Source of the DNA: Pseudomonas fluorescens
GTDB lineage: Bacteria > Pseudomonadota > Gammaproteobacteria > Pseudomonadales > Pseudomonadaceae
Reading direction: 5' to 3'
DNA length: 64,000 nucleotides
NCBI RefSeq assembly: GCF_002022275.1
Contig: NZ_MSDF01000053.1
Span: 52,494 to 116,493, forward strand
Made by a program: the position numbers and the translations under genes
Part shown: positions 16,928 through 24,331 of the stretch, piece after piece
Numbering within the stretch: the stretch's first letter is position 1
How the letters are laid out: every line of letters begins with the position of its first letter
Notes under the pieces: generated by a model
Told to the model about the DNA's origin: nothing
Databases searched by the model: none
The model's input: the letters and a program-made list of their open reading frames with translations, nothing else

Positions 16928-17398
16928 TCAGCCGTACGAGACGGCGATCATGTCGATTTCGACCGCCGCCGATTTCGGCAACTGCATCACCCCCACCGAC
17001 GTACGCGTATGCACCCCCGCGCTGCCAAGGATTTCATGCAGCAGGTCCGACGCACCGTTGGCCACTTCACTCTGTTGATCGAAGTCTTCGGCGCTGCGCA
17101 CATACACGGTGATACGCGGGATGGCCTTGATCTGGTCCAGCGAACCCAGTGCCTGTTTGAGCAGCCCCAGGCAACGCAGTGCGCTGATACCGGCAGCGAT
17201 TTGCGCCTGAGCCAGTGTCAGGCTGTCGCCGACCTTGCCGGGCAGCACAATGGCGTCGCCTACCCGCGGAATCTGGCCGCTGAGGTACAGGTGGTTGCCG
17301 TCACGGACCAATGGCGTGTAATTGCCACCGACTTTGAATTCGTCCAATTGGTAGCCGATTCGCAGTTGGGCGGCCTGGTATTTTTCATCACGTGTCAT
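16928..17398 (-). CDS. RidA (YjgF/YER057c/UK114) family protein
   Basis: A 156-residue RidA-like protein. The fold is recognisable from GNHLYLSGQIPRVGD, AARCL-like LRCLGLLKQALGSLDQI, ITVYVRSAEDF and the C-terminal TRTSVGVMQLPKSAAVEIDMIA, which includes the arginine that in RidA binds the imine/enamine carboxylate. RidA proteins hydrolyse reactive enamines, but this one belongs to the longer RidA subgroups of uncertain substrate. AGGAG lies 10 bases before the ATG at 17398, which overlaps the upstream stop by 4 bases (ATGA). Confidence 0.87.
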   Translation of the reverse strand: MTRDEKYQAAQLRIGYQLDEFKVGGNYTPLVRDGNHLYLSGQIPRVGDAIVLPGKVGDSLTLAQAQIAAGISALRCLGLLKQALGSLDQIKAIPRITVYVRSAEDFDQQSEVANGASDLLHEILGSAGVHTRTSVGVMQLPKSAAVEIDMIAVSYG

Positions 17399-17613
17399 GG
17401 GTGTGGCTCCTGCTGTCGACGCCGCCATTCATCCACGACATCACCCAGCGTCTTGGGCACATCGTTGCGAATCCAGGCCATGAAAGGCCGATCGAACTTG
17501 AACCCTGGACCGCAGTGATCGAGCATGAAACGGCGTACGTTTTGGGTATTTTTATAGTGCGAGGTCACGGGGGTGGCGCGGGTGATGGCGCCGCTGTGCC
17601 AGTCAAAATCCAT
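17395..17613 (-). CDS. DUF6434 domain small protein
   Basis: A 72-residue protein that fits DUF6434: FDWHSGAITRATPVTSHYKN, then FMLDHCGPGFKFDRPFMAW, NDVPKTLGDVVDEW. The middle looks like a SAP-type helix pair, suggesting nucleic acid binding, but no function is established. GAGGGCC precedes the ATG. It is the first gene of the unit and overlaps RidA by 4 bases. Confidence 0.78.
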   Translation of the reverse strand: MDFDWHSGAITRATPVTSHYKNTQNVRRFMLDHCGPGFKFDRPFMAWIRNDVPKTLGDVVDEWRRRQQEPHP

Positions 17614-17716
17614 TTTGGCCCTCGGGGCAGTTTGTTATTTGGGCGCTAGCATAGCGATGCGCCATTCGCGCAGGAAGTGGCCGACAACAACAGCGCGATT
17701 AAATTAATGTGTTGGG

Positions 17717-17829
17717 ACGTCGTACAAGATCAATAAATGCTTAGAACGCCACACTCACTAATCTTTTCAAGATATTTCGAAATTTCACTTTCCTTCCCCA
17801 CCCGAAATATTGCATGGTTGTACGACGAC
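17717..17829 (+). promoter_or_regulatory. Paired GTTGTACGACG motifs before the NTF2-like gene
   Basis: ACGTCGTACAA (17717-17727) and GTTGTACGACGAC (17817-17829) are oppositely oriented copies sharing a 10-base core, about 90 bases apart. The second copy ends 43 bases before the start of the NTF2-like gene. It is identical over 13 bases to 1519-1531 upstream of the hexuronate-type MFS gene. The spacing would allow looping by one regulator. The rest of the gap (17614-17872) is AT-rich with no further feature seen. Confidence 0.5.
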
Positions 17830-17872
17830 TTACTCAGTCGTCACCACCCCCAACAAGAATAAGGAAACACCC

Positions 17873-18304
17873 ATGCAAAAAGTCAAAGTGCTGATCGGTT
17901 TTCTGTGCCTGTTCACCGGTTACGTCGCAGCCGCGCCTGCCCCGGCCGAGAAGGATGTGGCCCAAGCGGTCGACCAACTGACCCAAGCCATGCTGCACCT
18001 GGACCTCAAACAACTGCACGCGTTGACGTCCGACAAACTCACCTACGGCCACTCCAGCGGCAAGGTGCAGAACAAAGACCAATTCATCGCCGACCTTGAA
18101 TCCCACACCAGCGCCTTCAAAACCCTCGAAATGCAAAACCAGACCATCACCCTGGACGGCGACACCGCGCTGGTGCGCAACCACTTTCACGCACTGGCCG
18201 TGAACAGCGGCGTCGACACGCCAACCGATATCGACAACTTCCAGGTGTGGCAGAAGCAAAAAGGCAAATGGCTGCTGATTGGCCGTCAGGCTTACAAGTA
18301 CTGA
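17873..18304 (+). CDS. Secreted NTF2/SnoaL-like protein
   Basis: A 143-residue protein with a signal peptide (hydrophobic VLIGFLCLFTGYVAA, cleavage near AAA-PAPA), then a nuclear-transport-factor-2-like fold of about 120 residues: VDQLTQAMLHLDLKQLHALT, DKLTYGHSSGKVQNKDQFIA and NFQVWQKQKGKWLLIGRQAY. This resembles SnoaL/DUF4440 proteins, which act as small-molecule isomerases, hydrolases or binding cups. AATAAGGAAAC lies before the ATG at 17873. The shared upstream motif links it to sugar-acid transport; the reaction is unknown. Confidence 0.8.
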   Translation: MQKVKVLIGFLCLFTGYVAAAPAPAEKDVAQAVDQLTQAMLHLDLKQLHALTSDKLTYGHSSGKVQNKDQFIADLESHTSAFKTLEMQNQTITLDGDTALVRNHFHALAVNSGVDTPTDIDNFQVWQKQKGKWLLIGRQAYKY

Positions 18305-18315
18305 TCAGGCCCGAC

Positions 18316-19656
18316 TCACCACTCCACCACCCTGCGCACTTTCAACAGCGCCTCGCGCAAGGCCGGCATGTCTACCGAGCCCAGCGCCAGGCGCAACGCA
18401 TGGGGTACAAACGCCGAGACCGCAAAGGGCTCGGCGGTGGACACCGCAATATTTTCCCGCTGCAACGTCATTGCGACCTGATCTGCCCGCGCATCTTCCG
18501 CCAGGGGCAGCCACAGGAAGTAGGATGACGGGTGGCTGATGTACTCCACCCCCTTCAGCACCTGCGCCGCCAATACTTGCCGAGCCCGCGCATCCTCGCG
18601 CTTTTGCGCTTCCAGTTGAGCCACCGTGCCGTCCTCGATCCAGCCTACGGCAATCGCACTCATCACCCCCGGCACGTTCCAGGTGGTCGCCATGATCGTG
18701 CGCTCCAACACGCTCACCCACGCAGCCGGCGCCGCGATAAACCCCACCCGCAAGCCCGTCGCCACGTTTTTCGACAGCCCGCCGACATACACCGTGCAGT
18801 CCGGCGCCAGGGTGGCGAGCGGCGGTGGCGCGTCGTCGGCGAGGAACGCGTAGGCCGCGTCTTCGATGATCATCAGATGCTGCTGGCGTGCGATGCAAAC
18901 CAACGCCTCACGCTGGGACAGGCTCATCACCCAGCCCAACGGGTTGTGCAAGGTTGGAATGCTGTACACGGCACGCACCGGGCGTTTGCGGCACAGGGCG
19001 CGCAGAAACTCCAGGTCCGGGCCGTCGGGCGTGACCGGGATCGCGACGATTTCCAGATGTAAGGTTTCAGCCAGAACCTTGAAGCCTGAATACGTCAGCG
19101 CATCCACGGCGATCACATCCCCGGGCTTGAGCAAAGCCATCATCGTCACTGCCAAACCGTGCTGGGCGCCGCTGACCAACAAAACCCGTTCCGCCTCGAC
19201 CGTCAGCCCGCGACTCAACAAATGCCGCGCCACCACCGCACGCTCATGCAGGCGACCGGCGTGGGGCTGATAACGCAGCAAGGCTTCAAGGTCACCCGAC
19301 AGTGCCAATTGGCGCAGGGCCGTGCGCAACAGATCCGCCTGACCGGGCAGCGAGGGATAGTTGAAGTTGAGGTCGAGCATGCCCGTCGCCGGGGTCATCT
19401 GCCCACTGCCCTGCCCCGGCGGCAACGCGATCTCGCGCACAAAAGTGCCCCGGCCGGTCTCGCCACTGACCAGGCCCATGGCCTCAAGCTCGGTGTACAC
19501 CCGGCTCGCGGTGACCAGCGCCAGGCCGTGGTCGGCAGCCAATTGGCGGTGGGTGGGCAAGCGCGTGCCGGGCGACATTGCGCCCGAACGGATGTCTTCG
19601 GCAAAAGCGTCGACCAGCGATTTGTAGCGGGCGCGTGGCATAGGCGATGTATCCAT
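18316..19656 (-). CDS. MocR-type (GntR + aminotransferase) regulator
   Basis: A 446-residue fusion of an N-terminal GntR winged helix (LVDAFAEDIRSGAMSPGTRL, TASRVYTELEAMGLVSG) and a class I aminotransferase-like domain. The PLP lysine is in VGGLSKNVATGLRVGF, with IPTLHNPLG and EDAAYAFL as the substrate and cofactor segments. MocR proteins bind PLP and regulate neighbouring genes. The divergent EamA-type exporter at 19732 is the likely target, with a short inverted repeat at the MocR start codon. The stop is 12 bases from that of the convergent NTF2-like gene. Confidence 0.9.
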   Translation of the reverse strand: MDTSPMPRARYKSLVDAFAEDIRSGAMSPGTRLPTHRQLAADHGLALVTASRVYTELEAMGLVSGETGRGTFVREIALPPGQGSGQMTPATGMLDLNFNYPSLPGQADLLRTALRQLALSGDLEALLRYQPHAGRLHERAVVARHLLSRGLTVEAERVLLVSGAQHGLAVTMMALLKPGDVIAVDALTYSGFKVLAETLHLEIVAIPVTPDGPDLEFLRALCRKRPVRAVYSIPTLHNPLGWVMSLSQREALVCIARQQHLMIIEDAAYAFLADDAPPPLATLAPDCTVYVGGLSKNVATGLRVGFIAAPAAWVSVLERTIMATTWNVPGVMSAIAVGWIEDGTVAQLEAQKREDARARQVLAAQVLKGVEYISHPSSYFLWLPLAEDARADQVAMTLQRENIAVSTAEPFAVSAFVPHALRLALGSVDMPALREALLKVRRVVEW

Positions 19657-19674
19657 GACAATTTTTTGATTGTC
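19657..19674. promoter_or_regulatory. Inverted repeat adjoining the mocR start codon
   Basis: GACAAT (19657-19662) and ATTGTC (19669-19674) flank a 6-base T-rich spacer immediately next to the MocR start codon. It lies 58 bases before the divergent EamA gene. It is a candidate autoregulatory site. Confidence 0.4.
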
Positions 19675-19731
19675 CTAATCTTCAACCCTAGGATGCCGGG
19701 CACGCAATGTCTCTTTTTCAGGCCTATTCCC

Positions 19732-20622
19732 ATGGAACGCACCTCACGGCTCGGCACGCTCGACAGCAGCACTCAAGGCTGGATCAACGGTTTTATCGGT
19801 GTGGTGATTTTCAGCGGCTCATTACCCGCCACACGCTTGGCAGTGATGGAGTTCGACCCGGTGTTTCTCACCATGATCCGCGCCGCCATTGCAGCGGTGC
19901 TCGGGATGGGTCTGCTGTGGTTCTTCAAGGAAAAACGTCCGGCGCGCGCGCAGTGGGCGTCCTTGATGATCGTCGCGCTCGGCGTGGTGATCGGCTTTCC
20001 CTTGCTCACCGCACTCGCGTTGCAATACGTGACGTCGGCGCACTCCATCGTATTCGTCGGCTTGCTGCCGCTGGCCACCGCACTGTTTGGCGTACTGCGT
20101 GGCGGCGAGCGGCCGCGCCCGGTGTTCTGGCTATTTTCGATCCTGGGCAGTGGGTTGGTGATGGGTTACGCCCTCGCCCAAGGCCTGAGCGCCGCGCCCA
20201 TCGGGGATGTGCTGATGCTGCTGGCGATTCTGGCGTGCGGGCTGGGCTATGCCGAAGGCGCCAAGCTGTCGCGCAGCCTGGGCGGTTGGCAGGTGATTTG
20301 CTGGGCGCTGGTGGTGTCGCTGCCGGTGGTGGCGCCCTTGAGCCTGATGCTGGCGCCGTCGAGCTTCACCGGCATCAGCCTGCCCGCGTGGCTGAGTCTG
20401 GGATACGTGGCACTGTTCAGCATGCTGATCGGCTTTGTGTTCTGGTACCGCGGCCTGGCCCAGGGTGGGATCGCCGCGGTTGGCCAGTTGCAACTGCTGC
20501 AACCCTTCTTCGGCCTGGCGTTGGCGGCGGGCCTGCTGCATGAGCAGGTCAGCCCGGGCATGTTGCTGGTGACGGTCGCGGTGATCGGCTGCGTGGCCGG
20601 GGCGAAAAAATTTGCACGTTAG
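19732..20622 (+). CDS. EamA/DMT family transporter
   Basis: A 296-residue protein with ten predicted helices in two EamA repeats (first around GFIGVVIFSGSLPATRLAVM, second around GDVLMLLAILACGLGYAEGA). It belongs to the drug/metabolite transporter superfamily, commonly exporting amino acids or metabolites. The ATG at 19732 (MERTSR) is chosen although the frame stays open far upstream across the MocR gene. It is divergent from MocR, a common pairing. Its TAG overlaps the convergent YceI stop by 4 bases. Confidence 0.86.
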   Translation: MERTSRLGTLDSSTQGWINGFIGVVIFSGSLPATRLAVMEFDPVFLTMIRAAIAAVLGMGLLWFFKEKRPARAQWASLMIVALGVVIGFPLLTALALQYVTSAHSIVFVGLLPLATALFGVLRGGERPRPVFWLFSILGSGLVMGYALAQGLSAAPIGDVLMLLAILACGLGYAEGAKLSRSLGGWQVICWALVVSLPVVAPLSLMLAPSSFTGISLPAWLSLGYVALFSMLIGFVFWYRGLAQGGIAAVGQLQLLQPFFGLALAAGLLHEQVSPGMLLVTVAVIGCVAGAKKFAR

Positions 20623-21173
20623 CGTTGTGGCGCGACCATCTTGAATTTGATGTTGATGTCGTTGGACACCACGCTGTTGCCCGCCCATTCGCCTTCGCCG
20701 ATCTTGAAGTCGTCGCGCTTGAGGATCAGCTCGCCGTCGAACACGCCGATGCCGCTTTGCTCCTTGAGCACCACATCCACATCCACCGGCCGCGTGGTGC
20801 CTTTGATGGTCAGGTTGCCGCTGATTTTGTAGCGGTTGTCGCCCAGCGCCTTGACGCCGGTGGACTCATACACGCCCACCGGGAAGGTCGCAGTATCGAA
20901 CCAGGAAGCGCGTTGCAGCTCGTCGTTGGCGTCGGGGCTGCCCGCATCGATGCTCGCCAGCTGGATCTTGAGCAGCGCATGCCCGGCCTCGGGCTTTTGC
21001 GTGTCAAACGTCAGCGTGCCTTCAAAATCGCTGAAGGTGCCATACACACGCTGGCCCAATTGTTTGTAGGTAAAGCTGATCTGGCTGGCGGTACGGTTGA
21101 CGTCCTTGTACTCCACCGCCTGCGCGCTGGTGCAAAAGCCGAGAAGGATGGCCAGGTAAACGAGAGGCTTCAT
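20619..21173 (-). CDS. YceI family periplasmic protein
   Basis: A 184-residue protein with a signal peptide (residues 1-19, ending SAQA) and the YceI lipocalin-like barrel: SQISFTYKQLGQRVYGTFSDF, LQRASWFDTATFPVGVYEST, ISGNLTIKGTTRPVDV and a C-terminal FKMVAP. YceI proteins bind polyisoprenoids or other lipids in the periplasm. GGAGCG lies before the ATG at 21173; four more codons are open upstream. It is a single gene. Confidence 0.87.
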   Translation of the reverse strand: MKPLVYLAILLGFCTSAQAVEYKDVNRTASQISFTYKQLGQRVYGTFSDFEGTLTFDTQKPEAGHALLKIQLASIDAGSPDANDELQRASWFDTATFPVGVYESTGVKALGDNRYKISGNLTIKGTTRPVDVDVVLKEQSGIGVFDGELILKRDDFKIGEGEWAGNSVVSNDINIKFKMVAPQR

Positions 21174-21294
21174 GCAACGCTCCATATAGGGCAGGAAACA
21201 GGTACTGAGCTAACACCCCATCCCACGGATTTATTCCCATCCGGCCCGTGGCCTGCTAAACAGAGTAGTCGCCCCACAACAATAAGGACGCTGC

Positions 21295-21789
21295 ATGCAC
21301 ACCCCTGCCCTACAGGACATCACCGCGCCGGAAGGCGTCTGCTACGGCTGCGGAAGCAGCAACCCCCATGGCCTGCACATCAAGAGTCATTGGGATGAAG
21401 ACCGCGTTCACCTGATCGCCGAGCACCAACCGCAACCTCACTACAGCGGCTGGCCCGACCTGGTTTACGGCGGCCTGATCGCCATGCTGGTGGACTGCCA
21501 CTCCAACTGGACCGCCATGGCTTATCACTATCAAGCCGAGAACCGCGAACCCGGCAGCTTGCCGCGCATCGACTGCGTCACCGGCAACCTCGGCATCAAA
21601 TTCATCAAACCGACGCCCATGGGTGTTCCACTGACCTTGCGCGCGCGGGTTGAAGGCGACGTAGGACGCAAAACCCGCGTGGTCTGCGAGGTGTACGCAG
21701 GTGACGTACTCACCGCGATCGGCGACTCACTATTCGTACGCGTCGACACCCGGCAATTGTCAGACGCCGCCCATGGCCGCGAGGGCTGA
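21295..21789 (+). CDS. PaaI-type hotdog thioesterase
   Basis: A 164-residue single hotdog domain. It begins with the CYGCGSSNPHGLHI signature common to a PaaI-like subgroup, then DLVYGGLIAMLVDCHSNW, where the helix start aspartate is the usual catalytic acid, and IKFIKPTPMGVPLTLRA. It would hydrolyse an acyl-CoA thioester of unknown chain. TAAGGACG precedes the ATG. The next gene begins 44 bases later on the same strand. Confidence 0.85.
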   Translation: MHTPALQDITAPEGVCYGCGSSNPHGLHIKSHWDEDRVHLIAEHQPQPHYSGWPDLVYGGLIAMLVDCHSNWTAMAYHYQAENREPGSLPRIDCVTGNLGIKFIKPTPMGVPLTLRARVEGDVGRKTRVVCEVYAGDVLTAIGDSLFVRVDTRQLSDAAHGREG

Positions 21790-21833
21790 ACCTGGTCTAC
21801 ATTGATGGCCACCGCTAATCGAGGATTGCACCG

Positions 21834-22721
21834 ATGACTCGTCTTACCGCGAAAGACTTTGCCCCCGAACTGCTGGAACTCTACGACGGCTACGCCCACG
21901 GCAAGATCAACCGCCGCGAATTTCTCGACCGCGCCGCGCTGTTCACCTTCGGCGGCCTCACTGCCACGGCGCTGCTCGCGTCCCTGAGCCCCAACTACGC
22001 GCTGGCCGAACAAGTCAAATTCACCGACCCGGACATCATCGCCGACTACATCACCTACCCTTCGCCAAAAGGCAACGGCACCATACGCGCCTACCTCGTG
22101 CGCCCGGCCAAAGCCGCCGGTAAATTACCCGCCGTGGTGGTGGTGCACGAAAACCGCGGCCTGAACCCCTACATCGAAGACGTCGCCCGACGCCTGGCTA
22201 AAGCCGGCTTCATCGCCCTGGCACCCGACGGCTTGACCTCCGTCGGCGGCTACCCCGGCAACGATGAAAAAGGCGTGGAACTGCAACAAAAAGTCGACCC
22301 CGAAAAACTTATGAACGACTTCTTCGCCGCCATCGAATGGCTGATGCACCACGACAGCAGCACCGGCAAAGTCGGGATTACCGGCTTCTGCTACGGCGGC
22401 GGCGTGACCAATGCGGCGGCGGTGGCCTATCCGGAATTGGGCGCGGCAGTGTCGTTTTATGGTCGGCAACCGGACGCCAAGGACGTGCCGCGCATCAAGG
22501 CGCCAATCATGCTGCATTACGGCGAGCTGGATACGCGGATCAATGAGGGCTGGCCGCCGTACGAGAAGGCGTTGAAGGCGGCGGGTACGACGTATGAGGC
22601 GTATATCTACAAGGGCGCCAACCACGGATTTCATAATGATTCGACGCCACGCTATGACGAAGCGGCGGCGAATCTGGCGTGGGAAAGGACGTTGGGTTGG
22701 TTCAACAAATACCTGGCCTGA
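21834..22721 (+). CDS. Dienelactone hydrolase family protein (YghX-like)
   Basis: A 295-residue alpha/beta hydrolase. The nucleophile is the cysteine in GFCYGGG (about residue 184), the acid is in GELDTRIN and the histidine in GANHGFHND, so the dienelactone hydrolase triad is complete. The N-terminus has NRREFLDRAALFTFGGLTATALLA: a two-arginine segment before a hydrophobic stretch that resembles a Tat signal, although it starts about 25 residues in. It may be exported or membrane-anchored. The physiological substrate is unknown. Confidence 0.85.
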   Translation: MTRLTAKDFAPELLELYDGYAHGKINRREFLDRAALFTFGGLTATALLASLSPNYALAEQVKFTDPDIIADYITYPSPKGNGTIRAYLVRPAKAAGKLPAVVVVHENRGLNPYIEDVARRLAKAGFIALAPDGLTSVGGYPGNDEKGVELQQKVDPEKLMNDFFAAIEWLMHHDSSTGKVGITGFCYGGGVTNAAAVAYPELGAAVSFYGRQPDAKDVPRIKAPIMLHYGELDTRINEGWPPYEKALKAAGTTYEAYIYKGANHGFHNDSTPRYDEAAANLAWERTLGWFNKYLA

Positions 22722-22739
22722 CGGTTATCTAACTGCCTT

Positions 22740-22873
22740 GATCGTTCCCACGCTCTGCGTGGGAATGCCGCCCTGGACGCTCCGCGTCCTGCTGTTCGCG
22801 GAGGGTTAGAGTCATGCGCAAGGTGACACAGAGCGTCACACGGAGCATTCCCACGCAGAGCGTGGGAACGATC
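22740..22873. repeat. Inverted repeat of the GTTCCCACGC(T/A)C class
   Basis: The 29 bases 22740-22768 (starting GATCGTTCCCACGCTCTGCG) are the exact complement of 22845-22873. Each arm also contains its own short hairpin (CCCACGC / GCGTGGG). It differs from the other REP pairs in the window and marks a second repeat class. Bases 22874-23000 show no gene. Confidence 0.75.
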
Positions 22874-23000
22874 GGCGTCAGTTAAGGCTGGTCCAAGCCT
22901 GCTCCCACATGAGTCCTGTATCGCCTGCTCGACACCGATTGTTAAAGGCCAGCAATCCATATCCCTTTAACTTGCAGGAAGTTTCCTAGACAATCCTTTG

Positions 23001-23279
23001 GCCTTGCGCCTGCTGACTCCACTGGCTAGCCTTCGCTCCGTCGCTGCACATCAGCGATCGGGTGTGGAAACCTGGAACTTCAGTAGGCGCCAAGCGCCAG
23101 CACCATCAGACCGATGTCGGCGTTTTTTTTCGCCTTCGGAACGTTATATGGCGGCTGTACGTGGGCAGACTTTGGTCTGGTCGGGTCCTACTGTCCGGCT
23201 TTCCACCCTGCGTATAGCTGCCACCCTCTGTCGTGTGGAAACGACGAGGATGGCTTCCATTTTCAGTAGGAGCTTATCC
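23001..23279 (+). ncRNA. Structured leader A with self-specific loop pairing
   Basis: The 5' leader of the DUF6124-like gene. A 5' hairpin with loop GTGGAA (23064-23069) is followed by CAGTAGG (23081-23087) and a T8 run. A central domain is closed by a 16-pair stem (23150-23165 with 23207-23222) and holds two hairpins (23166-23179 and 23180-23199). A 3' hairpin again has loop GTGGAA (23235-23240), and CAGTAGGA (23264-23271) overlaps the ribosome binding site AGGAG. The second central loop contains TCCTACTG (23186-23193) and the junction contains TTCCAC (23201-23206). These are the exact complements of the flanking motifs. A second copy at 28965 has the same plan with different bases. Confidence 0.75.
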
Positions 23280-23582
23280 ATGAACAAAATCGTCCCCGAC
23301 CCACCCCACGTTGTTATCGACCGCAAAGTATTTGAGCGCGCCTTGGGCCACTATCTGCAACCCGCCTCACCGCCTTCCTTAGCTGCGCATCAAGACCTCA
23401 GCTTCGAAGACGCCCTAGCCCAAATCTGCGACCTGCTGCGCTGTGCTGCGGCCACCGCAACCGAAACACTCCCAGGCCTGACCGGTGATCAGCGCCAAAT
23501 GGCCGGTGCCACCGCGCACCTGATCGACATGGCCCGCACACTCGCCGACCGTGCACTGGATTGCGTCCAACCCACTGCCTAA
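23280..23582 (+). CDS. DUF6124-like small protein
   Basis: A 100-residue, mainly helical protein: FERALGHYLQPASPPS, then LSFEDALAQICDLLRCAAATATE and a final helix AGATAHLIDMARTLADRALDC. It fits the DUF6124 family, found mostly in Pseudomonas, with no known function. AGGAG lies 7 bases before the ATG. The frame is open back to 22998, but that stretch is the structured leader, so I reject the longer version. Expression is probably set by the leader, whose central loop can mask the ribosome binding site. Confidence 0.72.
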   Translation: MNKIVPDPPHVVIDRKVFERALGHYLQPASPPSLAAHQDLSFEDALAQICDLLRCAAATATETLPGLTGDQRQMAGATAHLIDMARTLADRALDCVQPTA

Positions 23583-23611
23583 CCAACACACCTGACACGA
23601 CACAAACCAAA

Positions 23612-23700
23612 TGTGGGAGCTGGCTTGCCTGCGATGGCGGTGGATCAGTCAGCTTTTTGCTTACAGATACACTGCTATCGCAGGCAAGCCAGCTCCCACA
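23612..23700. repeat. REP pair
   Basis: TGTGGGAGCTGGCTTGCCTG and its complement (ending at 23700) enclose GATGGCGG and CGCTATC-type centres. It lies downstream of the DUF6124-like gene. In the following 23701-23903 I see only a short hairpin (CCCTGC / GCAGGG at 23765-23781) and no gene. Confidence 0.85.
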
Positions 23701-23903
23701 ATAAATTCTTCTGTGTTTGCCAGATCAATGTTCCAGCGCAGATAGCCAGCAATAATTGAGATAGCCCTGCTCGAGGCAGGGAAGACAGAGCCTGGCCACG
23801 GTTAAGAACACTGTGGGTTTCACCCATTTTTTACCATTTATCTAAAGTAGCCGCATTCGACTGGACGGTACCCGGATGCATCCAGCTTGGCCGTAGCAGG
23901 AAG

Positions 23904-24164
23904 TCAACCTTCGGGCTCGGACGTATGCCCAGCTTGAGTACTCACCCCAAATAATCGGTCAGCTATCTGCCGACCCCGCGCTTGGCCTTCCGCCGTCAAC
24001 CAAATCGATTTGTTCTTGTTTACCGGATCACTGATCAAACCCTGTTCATGCAGTCGATTCATGACCTCGAAGTCAAACCCTTTCCAGCTATTTCCGTGGT
24101 CGAAACTGAAGGCCGCCAGCAACGCAAGTACGGCGTCTTCAATCAGTTTTTCGTCGTATTCCAT
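23904..24164 (-). CDS. DUF6429 family small protein
   Basis: An 86-residue protein: EYDEKLIEDAVLALLAAFSF, then FDFEVMNRLHEQGLISDP, NKNKSIWLTAEGQARG. This is a compact winged-helix-like layout that matches the DUF6429 family. GGAGCAACG lies before the ATG at 24164; ten more codons are open upstream. Such genes are often found near polymorphic-toxin loci, and here it closes the CDI accessory region. Its function is unknown, and an orphan immunity role is only a guess. Confidence 0.7.
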   Translation of the reverse strand: MEYDEKLIEDAVLALLAAFSFDHGNSWKGFDFEVMNRLHEQGLISDPVNKNKSIWLTAEGQARGRQIADRLFGVSTQAGHTSEPEG

Positions 24165-24197
24165 GATCGTTGCTCCGCTCAAGAAAACTGACAAACA

Positions 24198-24254
24198 GGG
24201 GACAGATTTATTTTAAGTAAAAAGATGACCTAAAAATCAAATAAATCTGTCCCC
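24198..24254. repeat. GGGGACAGATTTATTT inverted-repeat element, copy 1
   Basis: Perfect 16-bp arms GGGGACAGATTTATTT (24198-24213) and AAATAAATCTGTCCCC (24239-24254) with a 25-base AT-rich centre. This is the best-preserved of four copies in the CDI accessory region and lies between the DUF6429 and DUF2846 genes. Confidence 0.85.
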
Positions 24255-24262
24255 TTTTCCCC

Positions 24263-24317
24263 GTAGTTCCGCACGTACGGATCTGTACGGGGGGGGGCAG
24301 GTAAATGCCATCCCTAC
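24263..24317 (+). other. Probable 3' remnant of a group II intron (domains V-VI)
   Basis: GTTCCGCACGTACGGATC resembles the 3' half of group II intron domain V. It is followed by a G-rich stem with loop GGTAAA closing TGCC, an unpaired A at 24310, and TCCCTAC. In domain VI the branch-point A bulges 7 bases before a 3' end in AY, which fits an intron end at 24317. The 5' half of domain V is missing, and copy 1 of the repeat abuts it. A run of nine G (24289-24297) lies inside. This is recognition from memory of the family pattern. Confidence 0.45.
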
Positions 24318-24331
24318 CGCGACAATTTGAG

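Noticed and set aside
23059..23245. GGA in hairpin loops of leader A read as RsmA/CsrA binding sites
   Set aside because: The matching loops in leader B are TTGGCG without GGA, so the conserved feature is complementarity to the core, not a GGA motif. RsmA could still bind copy A by chance.
22998..23279. Longer N-terminus for the DUF6124-like gene
   Set aside because: The open frame coincides with the structured leader; the ATG at 23280 has a good ribosome binding site and gives the family-like length.
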